A DNA stretch of 10,102 bases. Source: Terriglobia bacterium (GTDB taxonomy: Bacteria > Acidobacteriota > Terriglobia > UBA7540). A model generated the notes under the pieces. The model saw only the letters and a list, made by a program, of their open reading frames with translations. It did not search any database and had not been told where the DNA came from. The stretch is from NCBI GenBank assembly GCA_020072905.1, contig JAIQGB010000120.1, forward strand, positions 1-10,102, written 5' to 3'. Both the position numbers and the translations under genes were made by a program. This document shows positions 1 to 7,804 of the stretch, piece by piece. How positions within the stretch are numbered: the stretch's first letter is position 1; the number at the start of each line of letters is the position of its first letter.

Positions 1-2534
1 TAGGCCTGGGCAGTCCCTGCAAAACCCGTATGGATAGTTGTCGGAAGGCCAATCTTGGTCGCGGCGGCATTGATGGCATCCACCGCATCTCCCAATGCGA
101 CCCCTGGGCGCAAGTTGAAGGAGATGGTCACGGCTGGAAAGAGACCCTGATGGCTGACCGACAGGGGCGCCGTTTGCGGAGCGTAATGCGCAAGAGCGCT
201 CAAGGGAACCTGCTCGCCTCGTGGCGAGCGGACGTAAATCTGGCTCAGAAATTGGGGATTCTGCCAGTATTTGGGCGCCGCCTCCATCACCACGTGGTAC
301 TGGTTTAGCGAAGTGTACATGGTCGAAACTTGGCGTTGACCAAAAGCGTCGTACAGGGTGTTGTCAATCAGTTGGGGCGAGATACCGAAACGCGCAGCGG
401 TCAGGCGGTCGTACTGCACCATGGCCTGGAGCCCGCGGTTCTGCTGGTCGCTGCTGACGTCGGCGATGATGGGAATCGTCCGTAATTGCTGGAGCATACG
501 GGGAGCGAACGCCGTGAGATCCTGGAGGTTGTCGCCGCGCATGGTGAACTGGTATTGAGCGTTGCTCATGCGCCCGCCGACACGGACATCCTGCGCCGCC
601 TGCATGTAAAGCGTGGCCCCCGGCACCTTGGCGAGCTTGGGTCGTAACCGCGCAATGACTTGGTCGGCGGTGACGCTCCTTTCCGTCGGGGGCTTCAAGG
701 AGATGAACATGCGCGCACTGTTCGCGCCGGCCCAACCTCCCGTGAAGCCCACGACTGCGTCGATGGCAGGATCTGCTTTGACGATGGTGATCATTTGTAG
801 CAGGATATTATTCATAGACTGGAACGAGGAATCCTGGTCGGCCTGGATGGCGCCCATCATCCGGCCGTTGTCCTGTTGCGGGAAGAATCCCTTCGGCACA
901 CGGATATACAAATAGACGTTGAGGGCAATGGTCGCCAGCAGCACGGCCAGAGTCACAGCCGAATGGCGGAGGACGACGGCCAGCGTTCGCCCGTATGCGT
1001 TCACGACCCAGTCAAAGGCGCGCTCGGTCTTTTGGTAGAGCCAGCCATGGGACTCGTGCATTTTCAAAAGGTGTGCACACATCGCGGGAGTCGTGGTGAG
1101 CGAAACCACCATGGAAACAGCGATGGCAACCGAGAGGGTGACCGCGAATTCGCGGAAGAGACGGCCGACGATACCCCCCATCAACAAAAGGGGAATGAAA
1201 ACCGCAACCAGCGACGTACTCATGGTGATGACCGTGAAGCCGATTTCTCTGGCCCCTTTGAGCGCGGCTTGGAAGGGAGGGAGGCCCTGCTCCAGATAGC
1301 GGGTGATATTCTCAATCACCACAATCGCATCGTCGACGACGAAGCCGGTGCAGATGGTCAAGGCCATCAGCGAGAGATTGTCCAGGCTGTACCCCAACAG
1401 ATACATCACTCCGAAGGTCCCAATCAGGGACACGGGCACGGCAACGCTCGGAATGAAGGTTGACCGCGGGCTGCGCAAAAAAACAAAGACCACCAGAATC
1501 ACCAGCATCACCGCGATCAGCAAGGTTCTCTCAACATCGTGGACGGAAGCGCGGATGGTCAGGGTCTGGTCCATCACGACTCGGAGATTGATGGATTGCG
1601 GGACCTCGGCCTGCAGCTGGGGGATCTCCGCGCGGATGCCGTCCACGGTGTCAATGATATTTGCGCCGGGCTGGCGGAAGATGATGAGCAGGACCGACGG
1701 CTCTCCGTTCGCATAACCTGCGGCGCGGATGTCTTCTACGGAATCTTCCGCACGGCCCACGTCGGAAATCCGCACGGCCGAACCGTTATGGTAGGCAACG
1801 ATCAGGGATTGATAGTCCACGGCCTTAAAGATCTGGTCATTGGCGCCCACTTCCCACATGCGGTGGGCGTCGGAAAAGTGCCCTTTGGGAACGTTCGCAT
1901 TGGCGCCCGCCAAGACGCCACGGACTTGCTCGAGCCCGATGCCATATTTGTTCAGCGCCGGAGGGTCCAACTCGATGCGGACGGCAGGCAAGGAACTTCC
2001 GCCCACCACGACTTGGCCCACGCCTTTCAGTTGGGCGAGTTTCTGCGCCATGATCGACGACGCTGCGTCGTACATCTGCCCCTTCGTAAGTGTTTTCGAG
2101 GTGAGCGCGATGATCATGATGGGGGCATCAGCGGGATTCACTTTTCGGTAGGTGGGATTATTGGGCAGGTTCGCGGGCAAATACCCGCGGGCGGCGTTAA
2201 TGGCGGCCTGCACGTCGCGCGCTGCGGCATCAATGTTCCGGCTCAAGTCGAACTGCAGCGTAATGCTCGTCATCCCGAAGGTGCTGGACGACGTCATCTC
2301 AGTGACCCCGGCAATCCGCCCGAATTGACGTTCGAGGGGCGTAGCGACGGACGACGCCATGGTCTCAGGACTTGCCCCCGGAAGCCCTGCCCCCACCGAG
2401 ACCGTGGGAAAGTCTACCTGAGGCAGCGGTGAGACAGGCAAGAAGCGGAAAGCGACGGCTCCCGCCAGTGCGATGGCGAGCGTGAGGAGCGTTGTCGCAA
2501 TCGGCCTCCGAATGAAGGTTTCTGAAATGTTCAT
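1..2534 (-). CDS. mdtC: MdtC-like RND efflux permease (3' end beyond window)
   Basis: This is an inner-membrane resistance-nodulation-division permease, a proton-driven drug exporter of the MdtC subtype. I translated the frame codon by codon from the ATG at 2534 and found no stop; 844 residues are visible of about 1030 expected, and the gene leaves the window at its C-terminal end. The N-terminus has the RND start (first transmembrane segment, then PVSPLPQVDFPT). MdtC-type signatures follow, including LPGASPETMASSVATPLER and the RKVNPADAPIM stretch. The proton-relay Asp pair is D401-D402 in GFVVDDAIVVIEN of the fourth transmembrane segment. Near the edge it reads LGDAVDAINAAATKIGLP and FAGTAQA, as expected before TM7. 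It starts 3 bp after the stop of the MdtB-like gene, so it is the last visible gene of the operon and probably makes a heteromeric pump with it, as in E. coli MdtBC. The ribosome binding site is weak (GGCGGA), which fits translational coupling. Confidence 0.93.
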   Translation of the reverse strand, partial: MNISETFIRRPIATTLLTLAIALAGAVAFRFLPVSPLPQVDFPTVSVGAGLPGASPETMASSVATPLERQFGRIAGVTEMTSSSTFGMTSITLQFDLSRNIDAAARDVQAAINAARGYLPANLPNNPTYRKVNPADAPIMIIALTSKTLTKGQMYDAASSIMAQKLAQLKGVGQVVVGGSSLPAVRIELDPPALNKYGIGLEQVRGVLAGANANVPKGHFSDAHRMWEVGANDQIFKAVDYQSLIVAYHNGSAVRISDVGRAEDSVEDIRAAGYANGEPSVLLIIFRQPGANIIDTVDGIRAEIPQLQAEVPQSINLRVVMDQTLTIRASVHDVERTLLIAVMLVILVVFVFLRSPRSTFIPSVAVPVSLIGTFGVMYLLGYSLDNLSLMALTICTGFVVDDAIVVIENITRYLEQGLPPFQAALKGAREIGFTVITMSTSLVAVFIPLLLMGGIVGRLFREFAVTLSVAIAVSMVVSLTTTPAMCAHLLKMHESHGWLYQKTERAFDWVVNAYGRTLAVVLRHSAVTLAVLLATIALNVYLYIRVPKGFFPQQDNGRMMGAIQADQDSSFQSMNNILLQMITIVKADPAIDAVVGFTGGWAGANSARMFISLKPPTERSVTADQVIARLRPKLAKVPGATLYMQAAQDVRVGGRMSNAQYQFTMRGDNLQDLTAFAPRMLQQLRTIPIIADVSSDQQNRGLQAMVQYDRLTAARFGISPQLIDNTLYDAFGQRQVSTMYTSLNQYHVVMEAAPKYWQNPQFLSQIYVRSPRGEQVPLSALAHYAPQTAPLSVSHQGLFPAVTISFNLRPGVALGDAVDAINAAATKIGLPTTIHTGFAGTAQA

Positions 2535-2537
2535 AAC

Positions 2538-3233
2538 TTATTCCGCCGGGACGGGCTCAGAACCCGCGCGGCTTTCCCCATGCCAGGAGAAGCGCCTGGC
2601 CAGACGGTCGAACCAGAGGTAAATGACCGGAGTCGTATAGAGCGTCAGCAACTGGCTGAGCAGGAGTCCGCCCACCATGGTGATGCCCAGGGGCCTGCGC
2701 AGTTCCGAACCGGTGCCGGAGCCCAGTGCCAGCGGAACTCCAGCGAGGAGGGCCGCCATGGTGGTCATCATGATCGGGCGGAAGCGCAGCAAGCAGGCCT
2801 GGTAGATAGCGTTGACGGGCGTCATGCCTTCGTTGCGCTCAGCATCCAGAGCGAAATCGATCATCATAATCCCGTTTTTCTTCACAATGCCGATCAACAG
2901 CACCAGACCAATCAGCGCGATAACACTGAAATCATTCCGGCAGATCAGCAAGGCAAGCACGGCACCTACGCCGGCGGAGGGCAGAGTGGAAAGAATCGTA
3001 ATGGGATGGATATAGCTTTCATATAACACCCCCAGGACGATATAGACAGTAATAATGGCTGCCAGAATGAGTACCCACTCGTTCGCCAACGAATTCTGAA
3101 AGGCCTGAGCTGTGCCCTGAAATGCGGCTTGAATGCTCGGCGGGAAACCGATCTGGTCCTTCAGGCGGTTCACAGACAGGACCGCATCACCCAGCGAAGC
3201 GTTGGGGGCCAGGTTAAAGGAGAGCGTAACCAC
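2538..3233 (-). pseudogene. mdtB: C-terminal part of the frameshifted MdtB-like permease
   Basis: This is the C-terminal quarter of the MdtB-like RND permease, in a different frame from the N-terminal part. It holds the end of the periplasmic porter domain (SFNLAPNASLGDAV, then FQGTAQAFQ) and the last membrane segments. The conserved Lys of TM10 lies in LIGIVKKNGIMMIDFAL (residues 118-119 counted from the GTG), and the stretch LLRFRPIMMTTMAALL is typical of the family. The GTG at 3233 is only an in-frame Val codon of the original gene (it reads FPVVTL once the frame is repaired), with no convincing ribosome binding site, so this should not be treated as an independent gene. The fragment has kept its conserved residues and shows no further damage, which suggests either a very recent mutation or a sequence error. 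The TAA at 2540-2538 lies 3 bp before the MdtC-like ATG. Confidence 0.88.
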
Positions 3234-5838
3234 CGGAAACTGCCCCCTGGTGGTTGATGGTGAGGGGAGCCGTCATTTCTTGTACGTGCGTGAAGGCAGC
3301 GAGAGGCACCTGCCCGCCATTGGGAAATGCCGCAGAAGAGGCGATGGGACCGCCAAACACGCTGTTCGAGGCGGTCGCGTTCGAGCCGCCGCCGGAGGTC
3401 GTGGAAGCCAAGCTCGAACTGGCCGCGGTTAGCGAGCTCGACGGTCCGAATAATTGCGTGGCAGATGAGCCGCCCGAAACCAGGCCAAGGGCGCTGCCCG
3501 AGGCCCCCTGACCGGTCCGAATGTAAAGGTCGCGCAAGTCCAAGGGATTGCTCTGATATCCGGGCATCACTTCCAACACCACATGGTATTGGTTCAGCTG
3601 CGTGAAGATCGTCGAGACTTCGCGCTGGCCAAAGGCGTCGTAGAGGGTCTGGTCGATGGCCGAGGGCGAGATCCCCAGCCGATAGGCGGTCTCACGGTCG
3701 AAAACCACTTTGGCCCGCAGACCCAGGTCCTGCTGGTCGCTAGCCACATCTTGAAGTTCCGGCAGCTTCTGCATTGCGGCCAGCATTTTGGGGGCGTAAG
3801 TATTCAATTCGTCGGTATTGGGATCTTCGAGGGTGTATTGAAACTGCGTGCGGCTGACCCGGTCTTCGACCGTCAAGTCCTGGACGGGCTGCATGTAGAG
3901 GGTAATGCCCGGCACCTTGGACAACTCAGGTTGCAGGCGGCGAATCACCTCGCTGGCGCTGATCTTTCGCTCGTCTAGCGGCTTCAAGTTGATGAGGATG
4001 CGCCCGCTATTCATCGTCGTATTGGTTCCATCAACTCCGATAAACGAAGAGAGACTGTCGACGGCGGGGTCCTTCAAAATAACGCGCACCAAACTCTGCT
4101 GCTCACCGGCCATCTCCTGGAAAGAAACGTTCTGGGCCGCCTGCGAGACCCCCTGAATCACGCCGGTATCCTGGATCGGGAAAAAGCCCTTGGGAACGAT
4201 GTAGAAGAGCACGGCGGTCAGGAGAAGGGTGCCCATGGCCACCACCAGCGTTTCCGTTTGGTGGCGGAGCACCCACTGGAGGGTTCGGTCATAGAGGTTG
4301 ATCACCGATTTCCAGGCATGCTCAGTGGCGCGATAAATCCGGGTCTGCTCTTCCTCGGGCTGGCGCTTCAAAAACTTCGAGCACATCATCGGTGTCAGGG
4401 TCAGCGAAACTATCGCTGAAACCAGAATGGTCACGCTCAGGGTAACGGCAAACTCTCGGAAGAGACGACCGACGATGTCGCCCATAAACAGCAGCGGAAT
4501 GAGCACGGCAATCAGTGAGAAAGTCAGGGAGATGATCGTAAAGCCGATTTGTGCAGACCCATTCAAGGCCGCCTGCAATGGAGGCTGACCTTCTTCGATA
4601 TAGCGTGCGATGTTTTCAATCATCACGATCGCGTCGTCGACGACAAATCCAGTCGATATCGTCAGCGCCATCAACGTCAAGTTATTTAAGCTGTACCCGA
4701 GCAAGTACATCACCCCAAACGTACCGACCAGGGATAAAGGCACGGCCACACTGGGAATGATGGTGGCCGAGATATTACGAAGGAAGAGGAAGATGACCAT
4801 CACGACGAGGGCGATGGTAAGCATCATCTCGAGCTGTACGTCCTGGACGGAGGCCCGAATCGTGTTTGTCCGATCGGTCAGGATGCTGACGTGGACCGAG
4901 GAGGGAAGCGTCACGGTGAGTTGCGGCAGGAGCGCTTTGATCCGCTCAACGACAGAGATGATGTTGGCGCCCGGCTGGCGCTGGATGTTCAGGATGACCG
5001 CAGGAACATCATTCATCCAAGCGGCTTGGTGCATGTTTTCGGCTTCGTCGGTGACCGTGGCCACTTCACTTAACTTAACCGGAGCCCCGTTTCGGTACGC
5101 GATCACGAGGGGGGCGTAGTCGCTGCTGGAGAGCAACTGGTCGTTGGCGCCAATCTGGTAGGCCTGGTGCGGCCCATCGAAGTTACCCTTCGCCTGGTTG
5201 ACGTTCGCGGCGACGATCACACTCCGAAGGTCCTCTAGGTTGAGGCCGTAAGAGGCCAGTGTTGTGGGGTTCACCTGAATTCGGACGGCGGGCTTCTGAC
5301 CGCCGCTGATGCTGACCAGGCCGACGCCCGGCAATTGCGAGATCTTCGGCGCTAACCGAGTGTCCGCGAGGTCTTCAACTTTGGTCAGAGGCAGCTCCTG
5401 GGAAGTGAGCGCTAGGGTCAGAATCGGGGCGTCGGCCGGGTTGGTCTTGCTGTAAATCGGCGGGCTGGGAAGATCCGGAGGGAGGTAGGTCCCCGAGGCG
5501 TTGATCGATTGCTGGACCTCCTGCTCTGCGACATCAATGTTGAGGCTGAGATTGAACTGCAGGGTAATCACCGAAAGGCCGCTGGAGCTTGTGGAGGTCA
5601 TCTGCTGCAGCCCGGGAACCTGACCGAACTGACGCTCCAGGGGCGCCGTCACGGAGGAAGCCATGACGTCCGGGCTGGCGCCGGGGTAGAAGGTCACCAC
5701 TTGGATGGTCGGATAATCGACCTCCGGCAACGCGGAGACGGGCAATTTCAGGTAGGCGACCGCACCAGCCAGGAGAATTCCCAGCATCAGCAAGGAGGTG
5801 GCGATGGGGCGGAGAATGAACGTCCGAGAAGGGCTCAT
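3214..5838 (-). CDS. mdtB: MdtB-like RND efflux permease, N-terminal part (frameshifted)
   Basis: This is the N-terminal 874 residues of an inner-membrane RND drug/proton antiporter of the MdtB subtype. MdtB-type motifs include LPVSALPEVDYPTIQVVTFY, YPGASPDVMASSVTAPLERQ and SLTFSLIAVLIPLLFMGDIV; the proton-relay Asp pair is D401-D402 in GFVVDDAIVMIEN. The sequence follows E. coli MdtB, as I recall it, through most of its length. Near the end (about residues 777-841) there is a Ser/Gly/Ala-rich insertion not present in the downstream paralogue. After INHQG (to residue 865) the frame is lost and nine unrelated residues end in a stop. Removing one base from the G run restores QFPVVTLSFNL and joins the frame to the C-terminal fragment at 2538-3233, giving a 1099-residue protein. 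The ATG at 5838 follows directly on the TAG of the membrane fusion gene (TAGATG), so translation is probably coupled. Whether the break is real or a sequencing or assembly error cannot be told from one sequence. Confidence 0.92.
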   Translation of the reverse strand: MSPSRTFILRPIATSLLMLGILLAGAVAYLKLPVSALPEVDYPTIQVVTFYPGASPDVMASSVTAPLERQFGQVPGLQQMTSTSSSGLSVITLQFNLSLNIDVAEQEVQQSINASGTYLPPDLPSPPIYSKTNPADAPILTLALTSQELPLTKVEDLADTRLAPKISQLPGVGLVSISGGQKPAVRIQVNPTTLASYGLNLEDLRSVIVAANVNQAKGNFDGPHQAYQIGANDQLLSSSDYAPLVIAYRNGAPVKLSEVATVTDEAENMHQAAWMNDVPAVILNIQRQPGANIISVVERIKALLPQLTVTLPSSVHVSILTDRTNTIRASVQDVQLEMMLTIALVVMVIFLFLRNISATIIPSVAVPLSLVGTFGVMYLLGYSLNNLTLMALTISTGFVVDDAIVMIENIARYIEEGQPPLQAALNGSAQIGFTIISLTFSLIAVLIPLLFMGDIVGRLFREFAVTLSVTILVSAIVSLTLTPMMCSKFLKRQPEEEQTRIYRATEHAWKSVINLYDRTLQWVLRHQTETLVVAMGTLLLTAVLFYIVPKGFFPIQDTGVIQGVSQAAQNVSFQEMAGEQQSLVRVILKDPAVDSLSSFIGVDGTNTTMNSGRILINLKPLDERKISASEVIRRLQPELSKVPGITLYMQPVQDLTVEDRVSRTQFQYTLEDPNTDELNTYAPKMLAAMQKLPELQDVASDQQDLGLRAKVVFDRETAYRLGISPSAIDQTLYDAFGQREVSTIFTQLNQYHVVLEVMPGYQSNPLDLRDLYIRTGQGASGSALGLVSGGSSATQLFGPSSSLTAASSSLASTTSGGGSNATASNSVFGGPIASSAAFPNGGQVPLAAFTHVQEMTAPLTINHQGAVSGGYALL
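3243..3247 (-). other. Frameshift site in a five-base C/G run
   Basis: On the coding strand the sequence reads CACCAGGGGGCAGTTTCC. With five Gs the frame gives HQGAVSGGYALL and stops; with four Gs it gives HQGQFPVVTLSF. The second version matches the paralogue downstream (HQGLFPAVTISFNL, coded around 120-200) and the E. coli MdtB pattern NHLDQFPVTTISFN. One extra G is the simplest explanation. The short run is a plausible place for an indel error or for slippage. Confidence 0.85.
3316..3510 (-). other. Ser/Gly/Ala-rich insertion in the MdtB-like docking domain
   Basis: Residues about 777-841 of the MdtB-like protein are low-complexity (for example SGGSSATQLFGPSSSLTAAS and TTSGGGSNATASNS). 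They sit between DLYIRTGQG and GGQVPLAAFTHV. In the paralogous permease the same junction is only IYVRSPRGEQVPLSALAH, so about 60 residues are extra. By alignment with AcrB from memory, the site is in the DC docking subdomain at the top of the pump. The insertion is in frame, and it raises the repaired protein to 1099 residues against about 1040 for E. coli MdtB. Confidence 0.8.
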
Positions 5839-7089
5839 CTAGTTTTCCCGGGCTGGCGGCTCACTGTAAAGATGGACGCTGACCTTGCTCCCCTCTTGGA
5901 GTTTATCCACGCCGGTCATGACCGCAACATCGCCTGGGGAAAGGCCGGAGATGATTTCCGTCTGGTCGCCTTCCGTCGTCCCCACAGTTACGGACCGTAC
6001 GGTGACGGTGGAATCCGGCTTCACAACATAGACATAGGTCATTTGAGAATTGCGCTGAACGAGGGCACTGGGCACCAAGGTCACGCCGCGCTTCTCCTCA
6101 ACCAATAAGCGCGCGTTCACAAACTGGTTGGGAAACAGAACATTGTTCGGGTTGCTGAACGTAGCCCGCAACTTGAGCGTGCCGGTAGTCTGATCTATCT
6201 GATTGTCGAGGGTTGTCAGCCAGCCTTCCGCAAGTTTCGTCTTCATATCACGATCATAGGCATCGACTCTTAACCGCTGTCCAGCGCGCATCTTTTCAAG
6301 CACAAGGGGAACCTGGTCTTCCGCGATCGTAAAGATGATGCTGATCGGCTGCATTTGGGTAATCACGAGTAGCCCGTTTTGGTCACTCGCATGAACGATG
6401 TTCCCTGGATCAACGAGCCGCAGGCCGACGCGGCCGGTAATTGGCGCGGTGATATGACAGTAGACTAGGTTCAGCTTCGCGCTGGCAATCGCCGCCTGAT
6501 CGGTTTTGACTGCCCCCTCATCTTGTTCGACCAGCGCTTTCTGGGTTGCGAGTTGTTGTTCTGGAATCGCGTTTTGCGTCACGAGCGTTTGGTAGCGGGT
6601 AAGGTCGAGCCGCGCGTTATCAAGGGCGGCTTGGTCCTTGGTCAACTGCCCTTCGGCTTGCATTGACTGCACTTCAAAGGGTCTCGGATCAATTTCCACC
6701 AGCAGATCGCCCTGGTGAACGGTATCGCCCTCTTTGTAAAGGACCTTCATCAACTGTCCGTCCACGCGGCTTTTCACCGTCACCGTGTAAATGGGGGTCA
6801 CCGCGCCAAGCCCCGTGAAATAGACCCCAAGGTCCCCTTTTCGCGCCTTTGCCGCAACTACTGGAATGGCCAGTGCGCCGCGCGCATTCCTGCTCGCACC
6901 TTGCGAAGGGGCTGTTGTCGACCCCTGCTCGGCCCGCTTTGGCCTGAGGGAATAGGCGCCGGCAGCCGCCAGCACCAAAACGAGGACCCAGAGCCATCGT
7001 GCACGTGAACGGCGCTGGGGCACTGTTTGTGAGGGTTTCGGAGGGCCGCTTCCCTCTTCTCCAATTTGGGGGGGATAATGTTCCTTCAT
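5839..7089 (-). CDS. mdtA: MdtA-like membrane fusion (periplasmic adaptor) protein
   Basis: This is the periplasmic adaptor that links the RND permeases to an outer-membrane channel. The 416-residue protein has a short charged cytoplasmic start, one N-terminal membrane anchor (about residues 32-47, WLWVLVLVLAAAGAYS) and no lipobox Cys, so it is anchored by its helix rather than by a lipid. The two halves of the biotinyl-lipoyl-like domain flank an alpha-helical hairpin. The first half (about 100-137) contains VDGQLMKVLYKEGDTVHQGD, and the second (about 212-235) contains ITAPITGRVGLRLVDPGNIV. The hairpin is at about 140-206 and is Gln/Ala-rich. A beta-barrel follows (with TLDNQIDQTTGTLKLRATF near 293-311), then a membrane-proximal domain to the end. 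These motifs match MdtA well. The ATG at 7089 has GGAAG about 5 bases upstream. The gene is first in the operon, and its stop touches the next start. No outer-membrane factor gene is in the window. Confidence 0.93.
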   Translation of the reverse strand: MKEHYPPQIGEEGSGPPKPSQTVPQRRSRARWLWVLVLVLAAAGAYSLRPKRAEQGSTTAPSQGASRNARGALAIPVVAAKARKGDLGVYFTGLGAVTPIYTVTVKSRVDGQLMKVLYKEGDTVHQGDLLVEIDPRPFEVQSMQAEGQLTKDQAALDNARLDLTRYQTLVTQNAIPEQQLATQKALVEQDEGAVKTDQAAIASAKLNLVYCHITAPITGRVGLRLVDPGNIVHASDQNGLLVITQMQPISIIFTIAEDQVPLVLEKMRAGQRLRVDAYDRDMKTKLAEGWLTTLDNQIDQTTGTLKLRATFSNPNNVLFPNQFVNARLLVEEKRGVTLVPSALVQRNSQMTYVYVVKPDSTVTVRSVTVGTTEGDQTEIISGLSPGDVAVMTGVDKLQEGSKVSVHLYSEPPAREN

Positions 7090-7202
7090 GATTCTTCCGA
7101 TCTGGGTGCCCAGCTCGCGGCGATTTAGGATGCCCCGTATTCCCTACCGAGGACGATCCGCACATGCACCGAGAACCAAGCGGAGGTGCCAGCCCGAATA
7201 GG

Positions 7203-7220
7203 TGACCGACGGAACGGTCA
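7203..7220. promoter_or_regulatory. Palindromic dyad TGACCG-N6-CGGTCA upstream of mdtA
   Basis: TGACCG and CGGTCA are perfect inverted copies around the 6-base spacer ACGGAA. The symmetry continues outward imperfectly (AGGT on the left, AACCT on the right). It lies about 115 bp upstream of the mdtA-like start and fits the size of a homodimeric repressor site. A transcribed hairpin is an alternative. No regulator that would bind it is identified. Confidence 0.4.
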
Positions 7221-7224
7221 ACCT

Positions 7225-7241
7225 GCGCACTCGTCGTGCGC
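7225..7241. repeat. Short GC-rich hairpin
   Basis: GCGCAC and GTGCGC form a perfect 6-bp stem around the 5-base loop TCGTC. No T-run follows on either strand, so it is not an obvious intrinsic terminator. Such a short stem can occur by chance. Confidence 0.35.
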
Positions 7242-7370
7242 CGTCCCTCGCCCTAAGTCGCGAGAGATGGTAGAGGCCCAGTGTCCGACCAGTCCGTTTT
7301 AGGGACCTTGTGGCTCCGAAGCAAACTCAAAATCTAAAGGACCTGCGAAACAATCCAGATTGCCAGCAAA

Positions 7371-7423
7371 ATGGCACCAAGACAAGCAGGGTAAGGGTCA
7401 GATCCTGCTTGTCTTGGTGCCAT
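7371..7423. repeat. Perfect 20-bp inverted repeat with 13-nt loop
   Basis: The left arm ATGGCACCAAGACAAGCAGG (7371-7390) is the exact reverse complement of the right arm at 7404-7423, with the loop GTAAGGGTCAGAT between them. A 20-bp perfect stem will not arise by chance in a region this size. It lies between divergent operons, where no terminator is needed, and no T-run follows. The loop and right-arm start (AGGGTCAGATCCTGC) remind me of end sequences flanking REP-associated (IS200-like) transposase elements in other bacteria. That resemblance is from memory and unverified. A REP- or MITE-like mobile palindrome or element remnant is the best guess. Confidence 0.75.
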
Positions 7424-7762
7424 CCTTTATCATGCCCAGCCCGCACAGCTTTTTCTTCGTCACCCCAATGGGAGTGCTACATGGATCGTTCTCTCCGCCC
7501 GTTCGCCCCTTACTAGAGCGTGCTGCTAGCGATCGGCTATCAGTCAAAGTTAAGGACGTTCAAGTTGAGCGGCGGGTTACACACTGAGCCGTACTGCGCC
7601 TAAACCTCCGTCGAAATGCCCCGCCGGCCTCGCCGACCGTTCGCTTGACCCACTGGTTTCTGGTTAACCGTCAAGTGTGGCAAATGCCTCACTGGTGGGC
7701 GTAACCGCACGACTCTTTGTCCGTGCTCGCCCCATAAACCCTGGCAAATCCGGCCCCATGTT

Positions 7763-7771
7763 TGGTATTGT
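7763..7771 (+). promoter_or_regulatory. Possible extended -10 element of the arsR operon
   Basis: TGG followed by TATTGT matches the extended -10 pattern (TGnTATAAT) with two mismatches in the hexamer. There is no good -35 box at the right distance. Transcription would start near 7778, inside the candidate operator, which is where a repressor site would work. This is tentative. Confidence 0.3.
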
Positions 7772-7792
7772 ATATGCGGATAGACGAATATA
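7771..7792. promoter_or_regulatory. Candidate ArsR-family operator
   Basis: TATATGCG (7771-7778) and CGAATATA (7785-7792) form an inverted repeat with 7 of 8 pairs matching around the spacer GATAGA. AT-rich dyads with inner CG pairs of this form are typical of ArsR/SmtB-family sites. It ends 1 bp before the Shine-Dalgarno sequence AAGGAGG (7794-7800) of the ArsR gene, so autoregulation by the ArsR protein is the natural reading. Confidence 0.6.
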
Positions 7793-7804
7793 TAAGGAGG
7801 GGGA

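Larger units (their letters stand above)
7090..7804. other. Divergent intergenic region without a credible gene
   Basis: These 715 bp separate the leftward efflux operon from the rightward arsR operon, so both promoter regions must lie here. Short frames exist (for example 7310-7516 and 7360-7587), but they have no recognisable domain, no good ribosome binding site, and cross the perfect inverted repeat. What I can see is a dyad at 7203-7220, a GC-rich hairpin at 7225-7241, a long perfect hairpin at 7371-7423, and the ArsR-type operator at 7771-7792. I see no tRNA or recognisable ncRNA. Confidence 0.75.

Noticed and set aside
876..2432. Long plus-strand open frames opposite the MdtC-like gene (876-1463 and 1539-2432)
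   Set aside because: They lie wholly antisense to a strongly supported RND permease, and their composition (His/Gly/Asp/Arg-rich) is that of a reverse-complement shadow in GC-rich DNA. No domain is recognisable.
1..5838. The two RND permeases as a recent tandem duplication
   Set aside because: They match the distinct MdtB and MdtC subtypes respectively (for example SALPEVDYPT against SPLPQVDFPT), so the pair is an old, conserved arrangement.
5509..6108. Plus-strand open frame across the mdtA/mdtB junction
   Set aside because: It is antisense to both genes and has no recognisable motif or credible ribosome binding site.
7371..7423. Reading the long inverted repeat as an intrinsic terminator
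   Set aside because: The flanking operons diverge from it, and neither side has a T-run after the stem.
7310..7587. Two short overlapping plus-strand frames in the intergenic region (7310-7516 and 7360-7587)
   Set aside because: Both are read through the perfect 20-bp inverted repeat, have no domain and no convincing ribosome binding site.
7651..7707. Approximate direct repeat (CACTGGT ... TAACCG, twice)
   Set aside because: Only two short matches with different internal spacing; this is within chance expectation.
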